Source: Amia ocellicauda
Lineage: Eukaryota > Chordata > Actinopteri > Amiiformes > Amiidae
Direction of reading: 5' to 3'
NCBI RefSeq assembly: GCF_036373705.1
Contig: NC_089858.1
Coordinates: 17,410,249 to 17,474,248, forward strand
Length of the DNA stretch: 64,000 nucleotides
Below, piece after piece: positions 1 through 33,711 of the stretch. The position numbers were made by a program, and so were the translations under genes. Under the pieces are notes generated by a model that saw only the letters and a list, made by a program, of their open reading frames with translations, was not told the DNA's origin and did not search any database. Within the stretch, counting starts at the first letter, position 1. Each line of letters starts with the position of its first letter.

Positions 1-21109
<21,109 letters not shown>

Positions 21110-23530
21110 CCCCTCTGTATAGGAACTAATTTGGTAATGATTATTAAAATGCAAGTTGGTAAATAAAAGGCGTAACGTATATATATAAATATATATATAT
21201 TAAAAAAAACAAAAACAAAAAAAACAAAAAATAATCTTTTTAGTTTGTTTCAAAGAGCTGCCAACAGAACTGATTTCTTATAGCACCCCAGCCCTTTAGG
21301 ACGATAGAAGATTTAGCCCCTGTCACTGTGTCTCTTGTTTTAACTGAACAACTTGTTTTTGTTTTTTCTTACAAGAAATGTCTTTTATTTAATATTTTAA
21401 ATGTTTGTTTGTTCGTTCATTCGGTCGTTTGTTTGTTTTATGTATATTTATTTTGAATACCAACAGGGGGCTAGCTTGACGTGTGGTGCCTCAGAAATTA
21501 GCTGATTTTGATGATAGTTATAATAGTTATGATAATAATAATGATAATAATTATAATTATAGTAATAATAAGAAGAATAGTTACAGCAGAAATCACAGCC
21601 ATAAATCTGGTTTTGATGATTTCAGTCAAGGGACTGGGCATTCACAGTACACAGTTAGTTCTGTTCAGCTGTTTGATATCTTAGATGGTAAAAAAACCAA
21701 CACCACAACCCAATTCAGGACGCACACAGGATTGCACCATATCAGCTAATACTGTTTGTCACTTGTGGAATCTGAAAGCACATGCTCCCTGCAGTCAGTC
21801 TACCCCCCCACGCCCCCACCCCACCCCGAAACAGGGCTGGGCCTCCCTCTACAGACCCCACCCCCCCGCCTCAAGGCTGGGGCGTGTGTGCTGTTTCACT
21901 GTCTCACCGGTGAACCACACGTTTGCCAATGCTATTTTAAGTGTCATATCAGTGCCAACCTTCTCTATGGCAAGCTTGGGGTAGATTTAAAAGCACTAGG
22001 TTATTGTAACAAAAAGAAGAAAAAAAAAGAAAAATATGAATATCATGTAAGGAACTTCTACTTTTTTTATTATTGTCAATTAATTTATTACTTTATTTAT
22101 TTATCTATCCTCAAGCCCCCTTTACTTCCTCAGCCCGTCCCACCCCCCAACCCAGACCCCATCACCCCCAACTCCCCGTCCCCTCCTCCTTTTTATCTCC
22201 CTGCAGGCTGGTTAATGGACTCTAATGTCACAGTTAACCCCACCCCACCGCCCCACCCCCCCACCCCCCCCTTCAGATAGCATGACCTTTTGGCCTTTGT
22301 AAAAAAAATAAAAAAACAAAAAAAAACATCAAACAACAAAAAAAAGGTAAAAAAATTAAAAAAATGTAAAAGCTTTCGAAAAAAATGTAATAATTAAAAA
22401 CGACAAAAAACAAAACAACATCAACAACAAGACACATAAACGTCAACGGGGAAAAAAAAGAAATAAAATAAAGACCAACTCAGCCGTCCTTCCCAGTTGA
22501 TGTAAGATTTTGAAGACGGTGGTTCCTGGGCGGAATATGTCTGTAGAATGCCATAGGTCTGGTCCTAGCACAGTCTTTACAAGTAGAAGCTTAAAAAAAT
22601 GATTATGATGATGATGATAATAATAATAATAATAATGATAATAATAATAATAATATTAAAGTCTATTTCTTGTGCTTTGTAGCTACAGAAGGTTTTTTTC
22701 CCCTTTTTTAAAAGTTTTGCAACGGTCCTGAGATACATGATACCGTTCTTACTTACCCATATTGATGTCTATGAACTGTACCGATTATTTTGCCTGTTTA
22801 CCCTGCATTGCAATGTCTTTACTAGCCTGGAGTATTTTTAAAAAAAAAAACACTTTGGAACACAGCTGTCTTAACCCGAGACAGTGTGGCTGTACAGGTT
22901 TGTGCGCTTTCTCTTAGTTTAAAACTGTAATCTGATCTGCCTTTCTTCACCTTCCGGGTCTGTATAGAAAAAGCACAGCTCTCACTGACCAGTAGATTTG
23001 GAAAGTTGTTTCCCTTTTAGCCTTTTTGCTCTGAGAAAAAGAATACAGTGTATTATATATACCAGTTAGGCTCTCTTTTCATTTTTTATTTTTTATTTTC
23101 AGTGAATGCTTTTTTGTGCTGCTTTTTTCTTCCTTTTTAGTGAATGGTGTTTCTCTCCTGTGGGATGTTTGTGCTGCAAAACCAATCGAATGTAGTGTTT
23201 ACATTAAAGCCACAGTTTTCATGACTTAATACTTTGTCATGTCTACTTTGTGAACTTTTTGTTTCTATCTCTTCACAAGTTGTCTGTGAGTAAGACTTGG
23301 CTTGCTTATTACACCACTGTGAAAACAAACCAACAAACAGACCAGACAGATACAGTAACCACAGCACCAAAATTAATCAATTATGGACAGTAAATCAATC
23401 AATCATTAAACAGTCCGCAAGCTGTTGTTTTCTATTACTGATCAGTGAGGTTTTTGCTATATACTCTACACTCTACCAGACTCTTTGATGTTCTTGTGAT
23501 CTCAATAAAGAGAACATTTGTCTCCTCTCC
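21110..23530 (+). other. GNAO1: GNAO1 (GoA) 3' untranslated region
   Basis: About 2.4 kb after the GoA stop. It is very A-rich in places (22290-22475), with C-rich segments (21800-21860, 22130-22270) and GAT/AAT repeats (21520-21570, 22600-22660). AATAAA occurs early at 21162, in the middle at 22462, and distally at 23504. The end is placed after the distal signal by inference. Confidence 0.65.
23504..23509 (+). terminator. GNAO1: Candidate distal poly(A) signal of GNAO1
   Basis: AATAAA followed about 10 nt later by a T- and C-rich stretch (ttgtctcctctcc). It is the most downstream canonical signal in the likely GoA 3' UTR. Alternative polyadenylation at 21162 or 22462 is possible. Confidence 0.5.
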
Positions 23531-24639
23531 TACAGCAATGACTGAGTAGTCCTGTGTCTTTCAGCGCAGTGTCCTGGCATTCAGTGTAAATCTGGGGTGA
23601 ATTCACAAAGGTATCTGCTCCACATTAGCTTCTGTGCCTGTCGGTCCTAAAAATAAAAACAAGTGCGACTCGAAGAACACACATTTGGGTCCCCTTTCTC
23701 CTGTGAGGGTTTCCGGGTCCGCAAGTGTGGATCCTTCCAGGAAACGTGTTGTGAGACTCCAGTCCAGGTTAAAGCAGAACTGTTACACATACACCAATCG
23801 CTAATTCAATCTCAAATGCCAGTCCTGCGGCTTAATAGGCTTCCATTGGGAAGAGGGAAAAAGAGGATCTGGGGTCAATAGCTGATAAAGGTTTTGAAGT
23901 AGTCTGGGGCCATTGTTAGGTTAAAGGGCTCGATTTGGTTGTATTACAGACAATTTGTAGAGAATTGTATGCCAAAATTATTGCTTTTTTCTTGCAGGCA
24001 TATTTGCCAAAATTTTGTGTTGTGTTTAATTGTTTGGAAGCAGTCAGAAAAAAATACTTTATTTACTTTATTATTTTTATAATCAAACATAATGACATTT
24101 TAGAGTTCAAGTCCTTAGTGAATACACCAAGGCATGCTCTGTTTGCTGTAAATATAAATATATACACTCTGAATTTGAATAGAAATTGCCAAAGGTGCAG
24201 CAAAGTTGAGAATCACAATAAACCACAATAAATCTGGCAATAACTACATAACAAACACATGCTAATTAAATTTGAATTATGATTTTATTTTCATAATAAT
24301 AAAATTTTTATGAGCCAGGATTTAAAATATTTATTTTGCTTTATTTTTATTTATCAATCACTGCTGCACAGCTTCTAAAAATCTCTTACTCCCTAACCTG
24401 TGTGGCAGAGATCTCGCACAGTCACGTTGAGAGGGAGACCACAGAGCAGCTGAACTGAAGGCAACCGTACTCCCTGTAGGGGGGTGAAGGTACTATACTT
24501 TGTCTTCTGTTGCTACACAACCACTGAGGCCAAGAAATGTCAAATATATCATGTTTAACCTCCTAAAGTCACTTTTTCCGATTGAATTTCACAGTGCAGA
24601 CCGGCGTAGGGGAAGAGAGACTTCCATTATTTAAATCAT

Positions 24640-24840
24640 GGCTGCATTACATTACATTACATTATTTGTCATTTAGCAGACACTCTTATCCAGGACGACT
24701 TACATTTGTACCCATGTATACAGCTGGGCATTTACCTTGCTCAAGGGTACAACAGCATTGCCCCACCTGGAATTTGAACCCTTCCAGTTATAAGTCCAGA
24801 TCCCTAACCACTACTGCACAGTGCTGCATTGCATCACTCA
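24640..24840 (+). repeat. Dispersed fish SINE-like repeat
   Basis: Starts in an (attac)n run. It then shows the hallmark strings catttagcagacactcttat, ttgctcaagggtacaacagc and ttgaacccttccagtta, ending ccctaaccactactgcaca. This order is typical of a very common interspersed repeat of fish genomes. The family name is not certain. Confidence 0.7.
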
Positions 24841-27800
24841 GCTAGCAGGAGTTCTCCGCCTTTTATAAGCCTCTTAAATTCATCACCTGTTAAAGGCCAG
24901 GGAAAGAACCACTGTATCCCTGACCTTCTGCTTTGAACTGTATCTGGGCAGCAACGTGGAGTGGTTAGGTCCCCTCGACTTCGTACCATAGGGTTCCCAG
25001 CAGAGACAATGGCTGCTCTGCCCTTCAGTGATTAGAAACAGTTCCATAATTGGGTAAAAGCATCACACAGATTAATGAACTATCATAATATAACTATCAA
25101 GTCAAATGAAGCACTTGGGGACAGTGGAAGAAGGAGGTTGTCCTCAGGGACTAGACTGGCTGGTGTGTATGTCTCTGTGTGGACTACAGCTCCAGCACTG
25201 TGAGTGAGAGCACAGCACAGGGGGCTGAAACAAGAAAGAGGCGCTCGGAACAGGGCAGCAACAGATCCCTTGCCATTGACTACAGCAGGTGGGACCAATC
25301 ACCTTCTTCCACATCCTTCCACAAGGACAAGGTAAGGACATTCATCTTTCAGAAAGTCCCCTTGTGAAACAACATAAAGAGTCTTAAGAGCATGTTGAGA
25401 ATCAAGAAAAAATAACTGGTTTTGTGTCCAACTCATTTTGATTTTGTGGGAGAAGATCATGTTAAACGAGACTGTATATGAATCTGACCCTTAGCATCTT
25501 ACGTTAACATTTTTTTTTTTTTTTAACATGTCAAGGATATAAATAAATATGGACACAACCATACAAGATGAACAATTAATGCTGGCAGCAGAAGGTGCAA
25601 TGCATGAAGCTTTAGATACCATTGTTCGCAGGCTGCTCTGATGCGCTACTATTTTTAGTTCCTCAACGCTCACTGATGGTTGCTAGGAACACGATCGCTT
25701 TGTTCTGTTATCACTAAATGTAGGTTAACGCCAAACTGAAATTAAAATCGTGATTCTCGATGGCTGTTTGGTCTTGGTTTTTTGTTTTGTTTTAAATGTA
25801 ACCCTTTCTCAAGTGCAAGTCATGATTACCTAGCACTAATGTAATAGACGTGTTGAAATAATTTCCTCTGGTAACATAGGGCGTGACAATGTACTGGTAG
25901 CCAAAGTATCTTCAATGCCCAGCGATGATTATAAATGAGTCTTAACGGAGGGGTTTAGTGCCTCCCAGCCTACAACCAGCAACTTACGGAACTGTTTTTT
26001 ATTAATCACACTCAGGGGTTGTGTGTGTCTGTATACATGCCATGCCTAATCCCTACTGGCTGTGTGCAGATACAGAATTCAAAGTGGGCATCAATGACTG
26101 CACCAGTTCTAAGGGAGGGCTGGATAATTATGAATTCCCAGCATCAGCCATCACTGGAGCACTCAAGGAACACATCAAACCAGAGTTCCTGTGAGCTGTG
26201 GCCAAACTCCCTTCAAAATGCAACCAGACTGGTTTAAACACACTGTGCCCCTGTCCTGCTGGCAGCTGGCATTCCCAACACTGAGGTGCCTGGAGCTCTC
26301 AGACATGGCGTTTATCATCTCTACACCTTGTTACCAGATTTGCTTTCCATCAGATCTTGTCAGGGGGATTGCCCGAGCATGGAGGGAGGCAGTCGCGTTA
26401 ATAGGGATCTGATCGATAGCAAGAGCCGGGCTGGAGTCTGAGGTTAGCAACCGCAGGCACACACCTTCCGGGCAGCACTGGAGCGAGGTGCACGAGGTTC
26501 TGCTTTACTTTCGTCATCTGCCTGGGAGGCCAGGGTGCCTGGAAAGTGTACCTGCATGCAAATGTCTCCCTGCCAGAAAGGTGAGCTGCGAAGGGACTCG
26601 TTTTCTCCGGATATCAAGGTCACACATTGAAGGGGGGAAGAAGGAAGCTGTTGTGCAGACAACAAAGAAGAGACAAGAAGAGGGAGCATCATCTTTGTGT
26701 GTAAAAATAGCCCCCCGACACAGCGGGACACTGGCAAGGCACTGCAGCCAGTCAGCAGACCGCTGAAGGGTGAGCAGTGCCGAGCTCCTGATGGAAGCAC
26801 GGCCGAATCACAGCACCAGATGTCCACCCACCTCCCCGTCCCTCACAGCTGGTCTCCTCTCTGCAGTGGAGATTTGCATATGCTGCATGGATTCCAATGG
26901 ATTTCATATCAAAATTGAGAAAGAAAAAAACAACCTTGGCTCTGAGTTACCTCATTCCTGTGAAAACCCTCAAAGCAAGTGACTGGAGCACCTCAGATGG
27001 AGAGCAGGCCGGCTGTGGCGATCACGGTGTGTGCATCGCAGGCACGTATATGAATCCCGAGCAGATGAATCAGAGATAAATCACAGCTCCCTGACTTCTT
27101 CAAAGCAAACTTCCAGCGTTTGAGGTTCTCAGAAGCACATAACCTCTGGGGGGGGCATATCAGGAGGACTGTTCAAATTGAAGTGTAAAACCTATAATAC
27201 AGGTTGACAACAACAGCTACGAAAAATGACTTTATTTTGTCTTCATGGAAAATATGAATATTTTACCAAAAGCTCCTTGATCACAATGTCTTGTATATAA
27301 AGAGCAGGTTCTGCAATGAGATTGGTTTTCTGTTTTTTATTATTTTTAATGCTGATATATGTGGACCAACAGGCATGGAACAGTGGACCCAACATTCCAG
27401 GCAGTTGCCACTGTTGGGGTGACAGAATTGGGGTGCAGGAAAGCTTACATGTTAAAACACCCAGAGCTCAATTTGAAAGATGAGGATTCTCCATTCAGAA
27501 TAGTTCAGAAGAGAAAAAAAACACCCAGAAGCTGTGAAAAGTGCAGGTATACTTCATGATTGTTCTTCATGGGTTAGATTTATCCTTAGCACCAGAAGTC
27601 AGCCTTGGCCTGATATTAAAACAAAATCATTAGGAGCATCAGTGCATTTTTACAAGGGAAATAACCTCAACCTCAGAGGTGATACAGTTCAAAGCCCTTC
27701 CCAATACCCTCCCAATTATAAGATGTACAACAGTCTATTGGTTGGATAATATACATTTAGCAAAGTGGAAATGGAAAAAAACAAGGACAATTTTGCAGCA

Positions 27801-28389
27801 TTTAAGAAAACAATAATAAAATAACAATGTAGGATATTTGAATATCCCTTGGGACCTGGTCAAGGCGATTATTAAGTGAAAGATGTATGGCACCTATAAG
27901 ACCCTGCCTAGATCAGTCTGTCATTTTAAACTGGATGACCAAGCAAGAAGGAGCCTGATACGAGAGGCTACAAAGAGTCCCATGGCAATGTTGCAAGAGC
28001 TACAGGCTTTTATGGCAAGAATGTAAAAGTGCAAAGTGTAAAGTGTGCATGTGACAACAATATCCTAAGCACTCCCCAAATTTGACCTGTATGGTACTCA
28101 AGAAAGCCCACCTTGAATTCCTTATTAAGTATGGAAAAAGTATGCTGTTAATAACCAGTAATATATTCTCTCTCTTAAAACTCTTTGGTTTTCACCCTGG
28201 AGTACAAAGACTAATCCACTGCAGCTTTTGCAATTTTAAACAACCTTTCCTGATATGCAGGCAAAGCTGTAAGGAGAAGACAGCACACGCAATGCACGTG
28301 TGTACAGGGTCAATACTGAGGCAGCAGGACAGTAGCCTGAGCCACTTCAGGTTTTCCAAGCAAGCAGTTGCACAAGAGACTCTGATGAC

Positions 28390-28575
28390 GTTATTACACA
28401 CACACACTCACACCAACATACTCTCACAGACACTCACACATATACAGACACAAACACTCTCACATGCACACAGACACATGCTCATACATAGACACCTACA
28501 CACACAGACAACAACACCAACATACACAGACTCACAGATATACAGACACCAACACATTCTCTCACACACACAGGA
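28390..28575 (+). repeat. Degenerate (CA)n/cacacaga-rich tract
   Basis: About 185 bp of CA-rich sequence with interspersed acacag, actcac and acatac words. It explains the Thr/His-rich 217-codon ORF spanning this region, which is not taken as a gene. Confidence 0.8.
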
Positions 28576-28822
28576 TCCTCTTATTATCTCAGCTCTACAT
28601 GTCTCACATGTGAAATGTACTCTGAGTACGATTTTTGGGGTTTTGTTTGTTTTTTATAAAAGCAAGACACATTTGGCCTATGATGTTGTGACTCAAACAG
28701 CTAATGCTTGGAAGTTTGTTTTTCTTAAAAAGTAAAAACAAAACTATAACAATAGTAAAACAAATTTGCAGGGAGACAGGGTGGGACATGGAGAGAAAAT
28801 TAAGAGTCTGGAGATTCTGCTG

Positions 28823-31800
28823 TCACTCTGTGGGCTGGATTTTCAACATGATTTCAGCCATGCCCACAAGTTTGTTCTCCTCCAGAGCGGTGATGAGGCG
28901 GCTCAGGGTGGCAGCCTTGCCCTCGGCCTGCATGAACTTGCTGAGCAGCTGGTAGGCCTGCTCGTACAGGCCCTCGCGTTCGTACTCGTAGGCCAGATTG
29001 TCAATGGCCGATCCCGCCAATGCCCGGCAGCTCTTCTGCAAGGAGCGGCCCACTTTCTTCCAGTCCTTCCCCACGTTGCTGGCGAAGCACTGATGGTCGG
29101 CCACGGTTAGCTGCCTGTCGTCTGAAACACAGCCGTGAAAAAAGATGACGTCAGCTTTGCCGACGGCATTCAAAAGACGCATGAGTTCCGTCTATGTAGG
29201 TTCCCTTAACGGGAATCTGCCTAGAGACAAGCTTAACACCTTCTGCTCTGAGTAACAGAAAGAAGGATGGAAAACGAAGAGAAAGAAAGAAAGAAAAAAG
29301 AAAAAACAGACTTGTCACCCATAAAAGCACAGACACTGTTCTCAGCAGACAAAGAATTTGACTGAAAGACACGATGAGTTATTTTGAATCTGCCTCAGAT
29401 GGATGCAATGACACAATGAGCTAAATCTCTCTTCAGCACTCCAGCAGTATTGGCAGTGCTGACTGACAGCTAAGTCTATTAGCTGGTATTACAGCCACTG
29501 ACAGCAGTGCTGATTTGTGAAGGAGCCCTGGGTGAGCCTCAGATCTCCCTGGCCTGCTGACTGGCCGAATTCCCTCAACACATCTCACTCCAGTCCAACC
29601 AGTGTGAACAGATCATATGACACCACAGTTAAGTCAGTCTGGATGTATGGAAGCGCGAAGACTCTGCTCAGGAAAAAACACATCAGCAGCTCTTGACTGC
29701 GCACAGACTGGGCCCACAGGCAGCATATAAATTGCACGAGTATGTTCTTGCTTAGATGCAGCTAAATTTAATCCTGCAGCAAGGTTAGCATGAAGGAGTG
29801 GGAAAATCAGGGCGCGTGTGGATTCCGTTATTAACAAAACACATCCAGGCTTTCCAATTAGTCCACAATCCCCCGACCCCCGACTTCACACTCACGGCTT
29901 TCACTGAGGCCTATGGTTCATGTAAAAGGGGCAGCTGGGTCTCATCCATGACACATACAGTGAGGGAAAAAAGTATTTGATCCCCTGCTGATTTTGTACG
30001 TTTGCCCACTGACAAAGGAATGATCAGTCTATAATTTTAATGGTAGGTGTATTTTAACAGTGAGAGACAGAATAACAGCAAACAAATCCAGAAAAACGCA
30101 TTTCAAAAAAGTTATAAATTTATTTGCATGTTAATGAGGGAAATAAGTATTTGATCCCCTATCAATCAGCAAGATTTCTGGCTCCCAGGTGTCTTTTATA
30201 CAGGTAACGAGCTGAGATTAGGAGCATTCTCTTAAAGGGACTCTCCTAATCTCAGCTCGTTACCTGTATAAAAGACACCTGTCCACAGAAGCAATCAATC
30301 AATCAGACTCCAAACTCTCCACCATGGCCAAGACCAAAGAGCTGTCCAAGGATGTCAGGGACAAGATTGTAGACCTACACAAGGCTGGAATGGGCTACAA
30401 GACCATCGCCAAGCAGCTTGGTGAGAAGGTGACAACAGTTGGTGCGATTATTCGCAAATGGAAGAAACACAAAATAACTGTCAGTCTCCCTCAGTCTGGG
30501 GCTCCATGCAAGATCTCACCTTGTGGAGTTTCAATGATCATGAGAACAGTGAGGAATCAGCCCAGAACTACACGGGAGGATCTTGTTAATGATCTCAAGG
30601 CAGCTGGGACCATAGTAACCAAGAAAACAATTGGTAACACACTACGCCATGAAGGACTGAAATCCTGCAGCGCCCGCAAGGTCCCCCTGCTCAAGAAAGC
30701 ACATGTACAGGCCCGTCTGAAGTTTGCCAATGAACATCTGAGTGATTCAGAGGAGAACTGGGTGAAAGTGTTGTGGTCAGATGAGACCAAAATCGAGCTC
30801 TTTGACATCAACTCAACTCGCCGTGTTTGGAGGAGGAGGATTGACCCCAAGAAACCATCCCCACCGTCAAACATGGAGGTGGAAACATTATGCTTTGGGG
30901 GTGTTTTTCTGCTAAGGGGACAGGACAACTGCACCGCATCAAAGGGACGATGGACGGGGCCATGTACCGTCAAATCTTGGGTGAGAACCTCCTTCCCTCA
31001 GCCAGGGCATTGAAAATGGGTCGTGGATGGGTATTCCAGCATGACAATGACCCAAAACACACAGCCAAGGCAACAAAGGAGTGGCTCAAGAAGAAGCACA
31101 TTAAGGTCCTGGAGTGGCCTAGCCAGTCTCCAGACCTTAATCCCATAGAAAATCTGTGGAGGGAGCTGAAGGTTCGAGTTGCCAAACGTCAGCCTCGAAA
31201 CCTTAATGACTTGGAGAGGATCTGCAAAGAGGAGTGGGACAAAATCCCTCCTGAGATGTGTGCAAACCTGGTGGCCAACTACAAGAAACGTCTGACCTCT
31301 GTGATTGCCAACAAGGGTTTTGCCACCAAGTACTAAGTCAAAGGGGTCAAATACTTATTTCCCTCATTAACATACAAATCAATTTATAACTTTTTTGAAA
31401 TGCGTTTTTCTGGATTTGTTTGCTGTTATTCTGTCTCTCACTGTTAAAATACACCCACCATTAAAATTATAGACTGATCATTTTTTGTCACTGGGCAAAC
31501 GTACAAAATCAGCAGGGGATCAAATACTTGACAGCCAAGACTTTGCCTCGTTTCCTTCAACCACAGAGAAGCATCGCACAAGCTGGATTAGCCACAATTA
31601 TTAAAGGTAAGGTGAGCTTATTCCCCATATCAGTGAGGAACAACATCTAGTCAATTTAGCTCTGACATCCCTGGGCTGCCTACTATGGGAGGCAAGCAGA
31701 GCATCTCTCTCTGGGTAAAGCCTTGGATTTACAGTTAGAAAAAGAAAACGATATGGTAATCTGTTTGTGTTTTACTCTTTGAATTTGCCTCTTAATTGTT

Positions 31801-33711
31801 CCTCTACCAAGAAAGTGAGGATTTACCATCCTTATGATAGCTGCGGACCTACAGTCCCACACAGCAAAGCCGGCTGGGTTCAGAGGTCTGTTACCCACAG
31901 CTGAAAATCAAGGGGAGGGTATATTTTATATATATTAAGGAAATAGTTCCTTCTCGCCACAGCTACTCTATGCAACCCTGCTTCAGACACACACACACAC
32001 ACACACACACAGTCCCTTACCGAAAACTCTGCTCTGGAAGTAGAAACAGTTAGGGGCCAATGTGGGGTCTTTCACCAGTGAAATGGAGGCCTGAGGGGCC
32101 CGCTCGCCCACAAGCAGACTCTGCAGTTTCTGCTCCAGCTCGGACACCTCATCATCCCTCAGCCGATCGGGCTGCAGGCAGAAGAAAGGACAGGTGTGTC
32201 CGTTAACCGGGATGACACACAGAGGGTTCTGCAAAGGAGCTCGCAGAGCAAAGCCCTTCATCTCCTCGTGAAGAGTCGTCATGGAGTTTCTGAGAGCTCT
32301 GTGTTCTGCTCTGTTATCTGCTGCTTAGCAACAACCTCAGCAACACATATGAGTAAGGTGGACATTAAATTATGTTCAGAGAAAAGAACAAAAAAACAGC
32401 AAAGAAATATTTCTGGGTCGACACTCTGAGTTCTGCATTTAATTTGTATCAACACCATTAACAGGTTTTTTTGTTCCCCTAACAACTGAGTTGCACAACA
32501 CTTTAAGCTGTCATGTTTACTGTACGAAAACAGTGAAACACCATTCCAACACATACTGCCGTTTACTGCAAGTTTCAATGCATCTTGGTGGTCTTTAATT
32601 GTAACAGAAACAAATAGCACTGCCATTAGCCATTTAGAAATTAGATACTGTTGCATTTTGAGAGAGCGAATTGCAGCTAGTTTAAGGTATCCACCATAAT
32701 TCAACAACAAGGCACTTTGGGCCACTTTTGTGCGTCTTATTATTTCACTTGACATTAGGAGGAACTTTGCACTAGAATGCAGAGCGCCGTCTCACCTGCT
32801 CCCGGTGGATGTGCTGCAGACACAGGTCCTCGTCTTTGAGAAAGTCATCCAGGGTTTCACTGCCGGCCTTGAGCTGGGTGGTAATGGGGATCTCCTCCTC
32901 GGTTGGCAGCAGGTGGCTCAGGTGCTGACCGAAAAACTGCTGCACCGACCCGCTGCTATAGCTCTGCAGGAACCTCCTGCACTTCGCCTCCTCCACGAAC
33001 TTAATCAGGACCCCCAAGCTGGGCTGGGCATCATGCACTTTCAAGACTTCATACCCCTCCAAGCCCCCTACAGCATCTGAAGGAAGAAGAGGTGTAAGGA
33101 AAACGTGAGTACCAAAAAGAGAATCCACAGACTCACACTACTCGGGGCTCTGTAAACACTCCCCCGCCCGCCCCTCCACCTGCACCTGGCACCCTCAGCA
33201 GGCTCCTCCCTCTCCCACTGCGCACTTTGGGTACTACCAGGGTGCGCCAGACTTCCCATTTCAATTCTTAAGCCTTGCTGTTGCTTTTACATTGTTTTTT
33301 GCTGTACGTGTAAGAAGCTCATCTGTCTATTTTTTCGGCGAAGCAAGGCCTGTTTTCAATTCAAACGCCAATCTGAAATTCCAAATCTGGAACATCATTA
33401 TTTACACTGGGCAGACATCAGGCACCTCGCACACACTGACAACTACTGTCCAGCGAGGCATCGAAAATTTGCCACTAGAGTGGGGTAGTGAAGTTTCCGT
33501 TTGAAATGAGTGTAGAACTCTCTCTCTTGCGGTTATGCCCCCCACCACACACACACACATACCTACCTGATAGTGCTAGCTTGAGAGCTTTGAAAATGTT
33601 GAATTTCTGGTCGTCTTCTTTGTACAAGTCTAGCAGATCGATATGTGCAGAATCAGACTGAAGGAACAGAAACACACTCCCGGTCCATGACCCAGACCCA
33701 CAGTTTGACAT
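28823..33711 (-). CDS. TRADD: TNF receptor 1-associated death domain adaptor
   Basis: Cytoplasmic adaptor recruited to TNFR1; it binds TRAF2 and RIPK1 to drive NF-kB or, with FADD, cell death. Exons on the - strand: 33711-33567, 33076-32796, 32171-32021, 29121-28823, giving 291 aa with phases that fit. The start ATG (33711-33709) lies 6 nt inside the exon after acceptor ccag. The N-terminal TRAF2-binding domain covers residues about 1-160 ([36 protein letters not shown]). The C-terminal death domain covers about 200-285 ([48 protein letters not shown]). The length is close to that of human TRADD (312). The proline-rich linker of mammals is reduced to a short segment. Intron 4 holds a Tc1 element and intron 1 a minisatellite. 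Upstream FBXL8 is divergent, as in human. Confidence 0.95.
30186..30281 (+). repeat. 39-bp perfect inverted repeat inside the Tc1 element
   Basis: Arms 30186-30224 and 30243-30281 are exact reverse complements with an 18-bp loop. The hairpin ends about 40 bp upstream of the transposase ATG and contains tataaaag, a TATA-like string. Confidence 0.95.
30324..31336 (+). pseudogene. Tc1 transposase, frameshifted
   Basis: Starts [20 protein letters not shown], with helix-turn-helix region and WSDETK (first Asp) in one frame to about 30850. The rest, from [12 protein letters not shown] through QHDNDPKHT (second Asp) and NPIENLW (Glu, 34 residues later) to stop 31334-31336, is in another frame. A single-base deletion near 30850-30856 (gacccccaag-type context) accounts for the break. 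The remaining frames are clean, so decay is slight. Confidence 0.9.

Larger units (their letters stand above)
23531..28822. other. Intergenic region between GNAO1 and TRADD
   Basis: 5.3 kb between two genes whose 3' ends face each other. It has one SINE-like repeat (24640-24840) and a degenerate CA-rich tract (28390-28575). The ORFs here are short or repeat-derived and show no known domain. The TRADD 3' UTR must extend into the right end, but I saw no close canonical poly(A) signal on the - strand. Confidence 0.65.
29958..31529 (+). mobile_element. Tc1/mariner element with long inverted repeats (DD34E), right end truncated
   Basis: Left inverted repeat about 29958-30164, starting cagtgagggaaaaaagtat next to a TA (29956-29957). 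Right inverted repeat about 31343-31529. Inner parts match well (the shared string caaatactt recurs at both inner and outer ends of the repeats), but the outermost ~16 bp of the right end are missing and replaced by unrelated sequence, so no right TA duplication exists. It sits in TRADD intron 4, antisense to TRADD. Related long-TIR Tc1 elements are widespread in fishes. Probably immobile. Confidence 0.92.
29122..32020 (-). other. TRADD: TRADD last intron
   Basis: 2.9-kb intron, over half of which is the Tc1 element at 29958-31529. A (CA)n run lies just inside the donor at 31986-32010. No other feature recognised. Confidence 0.75.

Noticed and set aside
21756..22280. 174-codon proline-rich + strand ORF
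   Set aside because: C-rich and A-rich segments of the GNAO1 3' UTR; no known domain.
28082..28735. 217-codon + strand ORF
   Set aside because: Its middle is a CA-rich tract giving His/Thr runs. No domain, no splice context, and it lies 3' of TRADD in intergenic DNA.
32279..32755. 158-codon - strand ORF in TRADD intron 3
   Set aside because: Lies wholly within the intron between exons 32796 and 32171; no TRADD or other domain, and the flanking exons join in phase without it.
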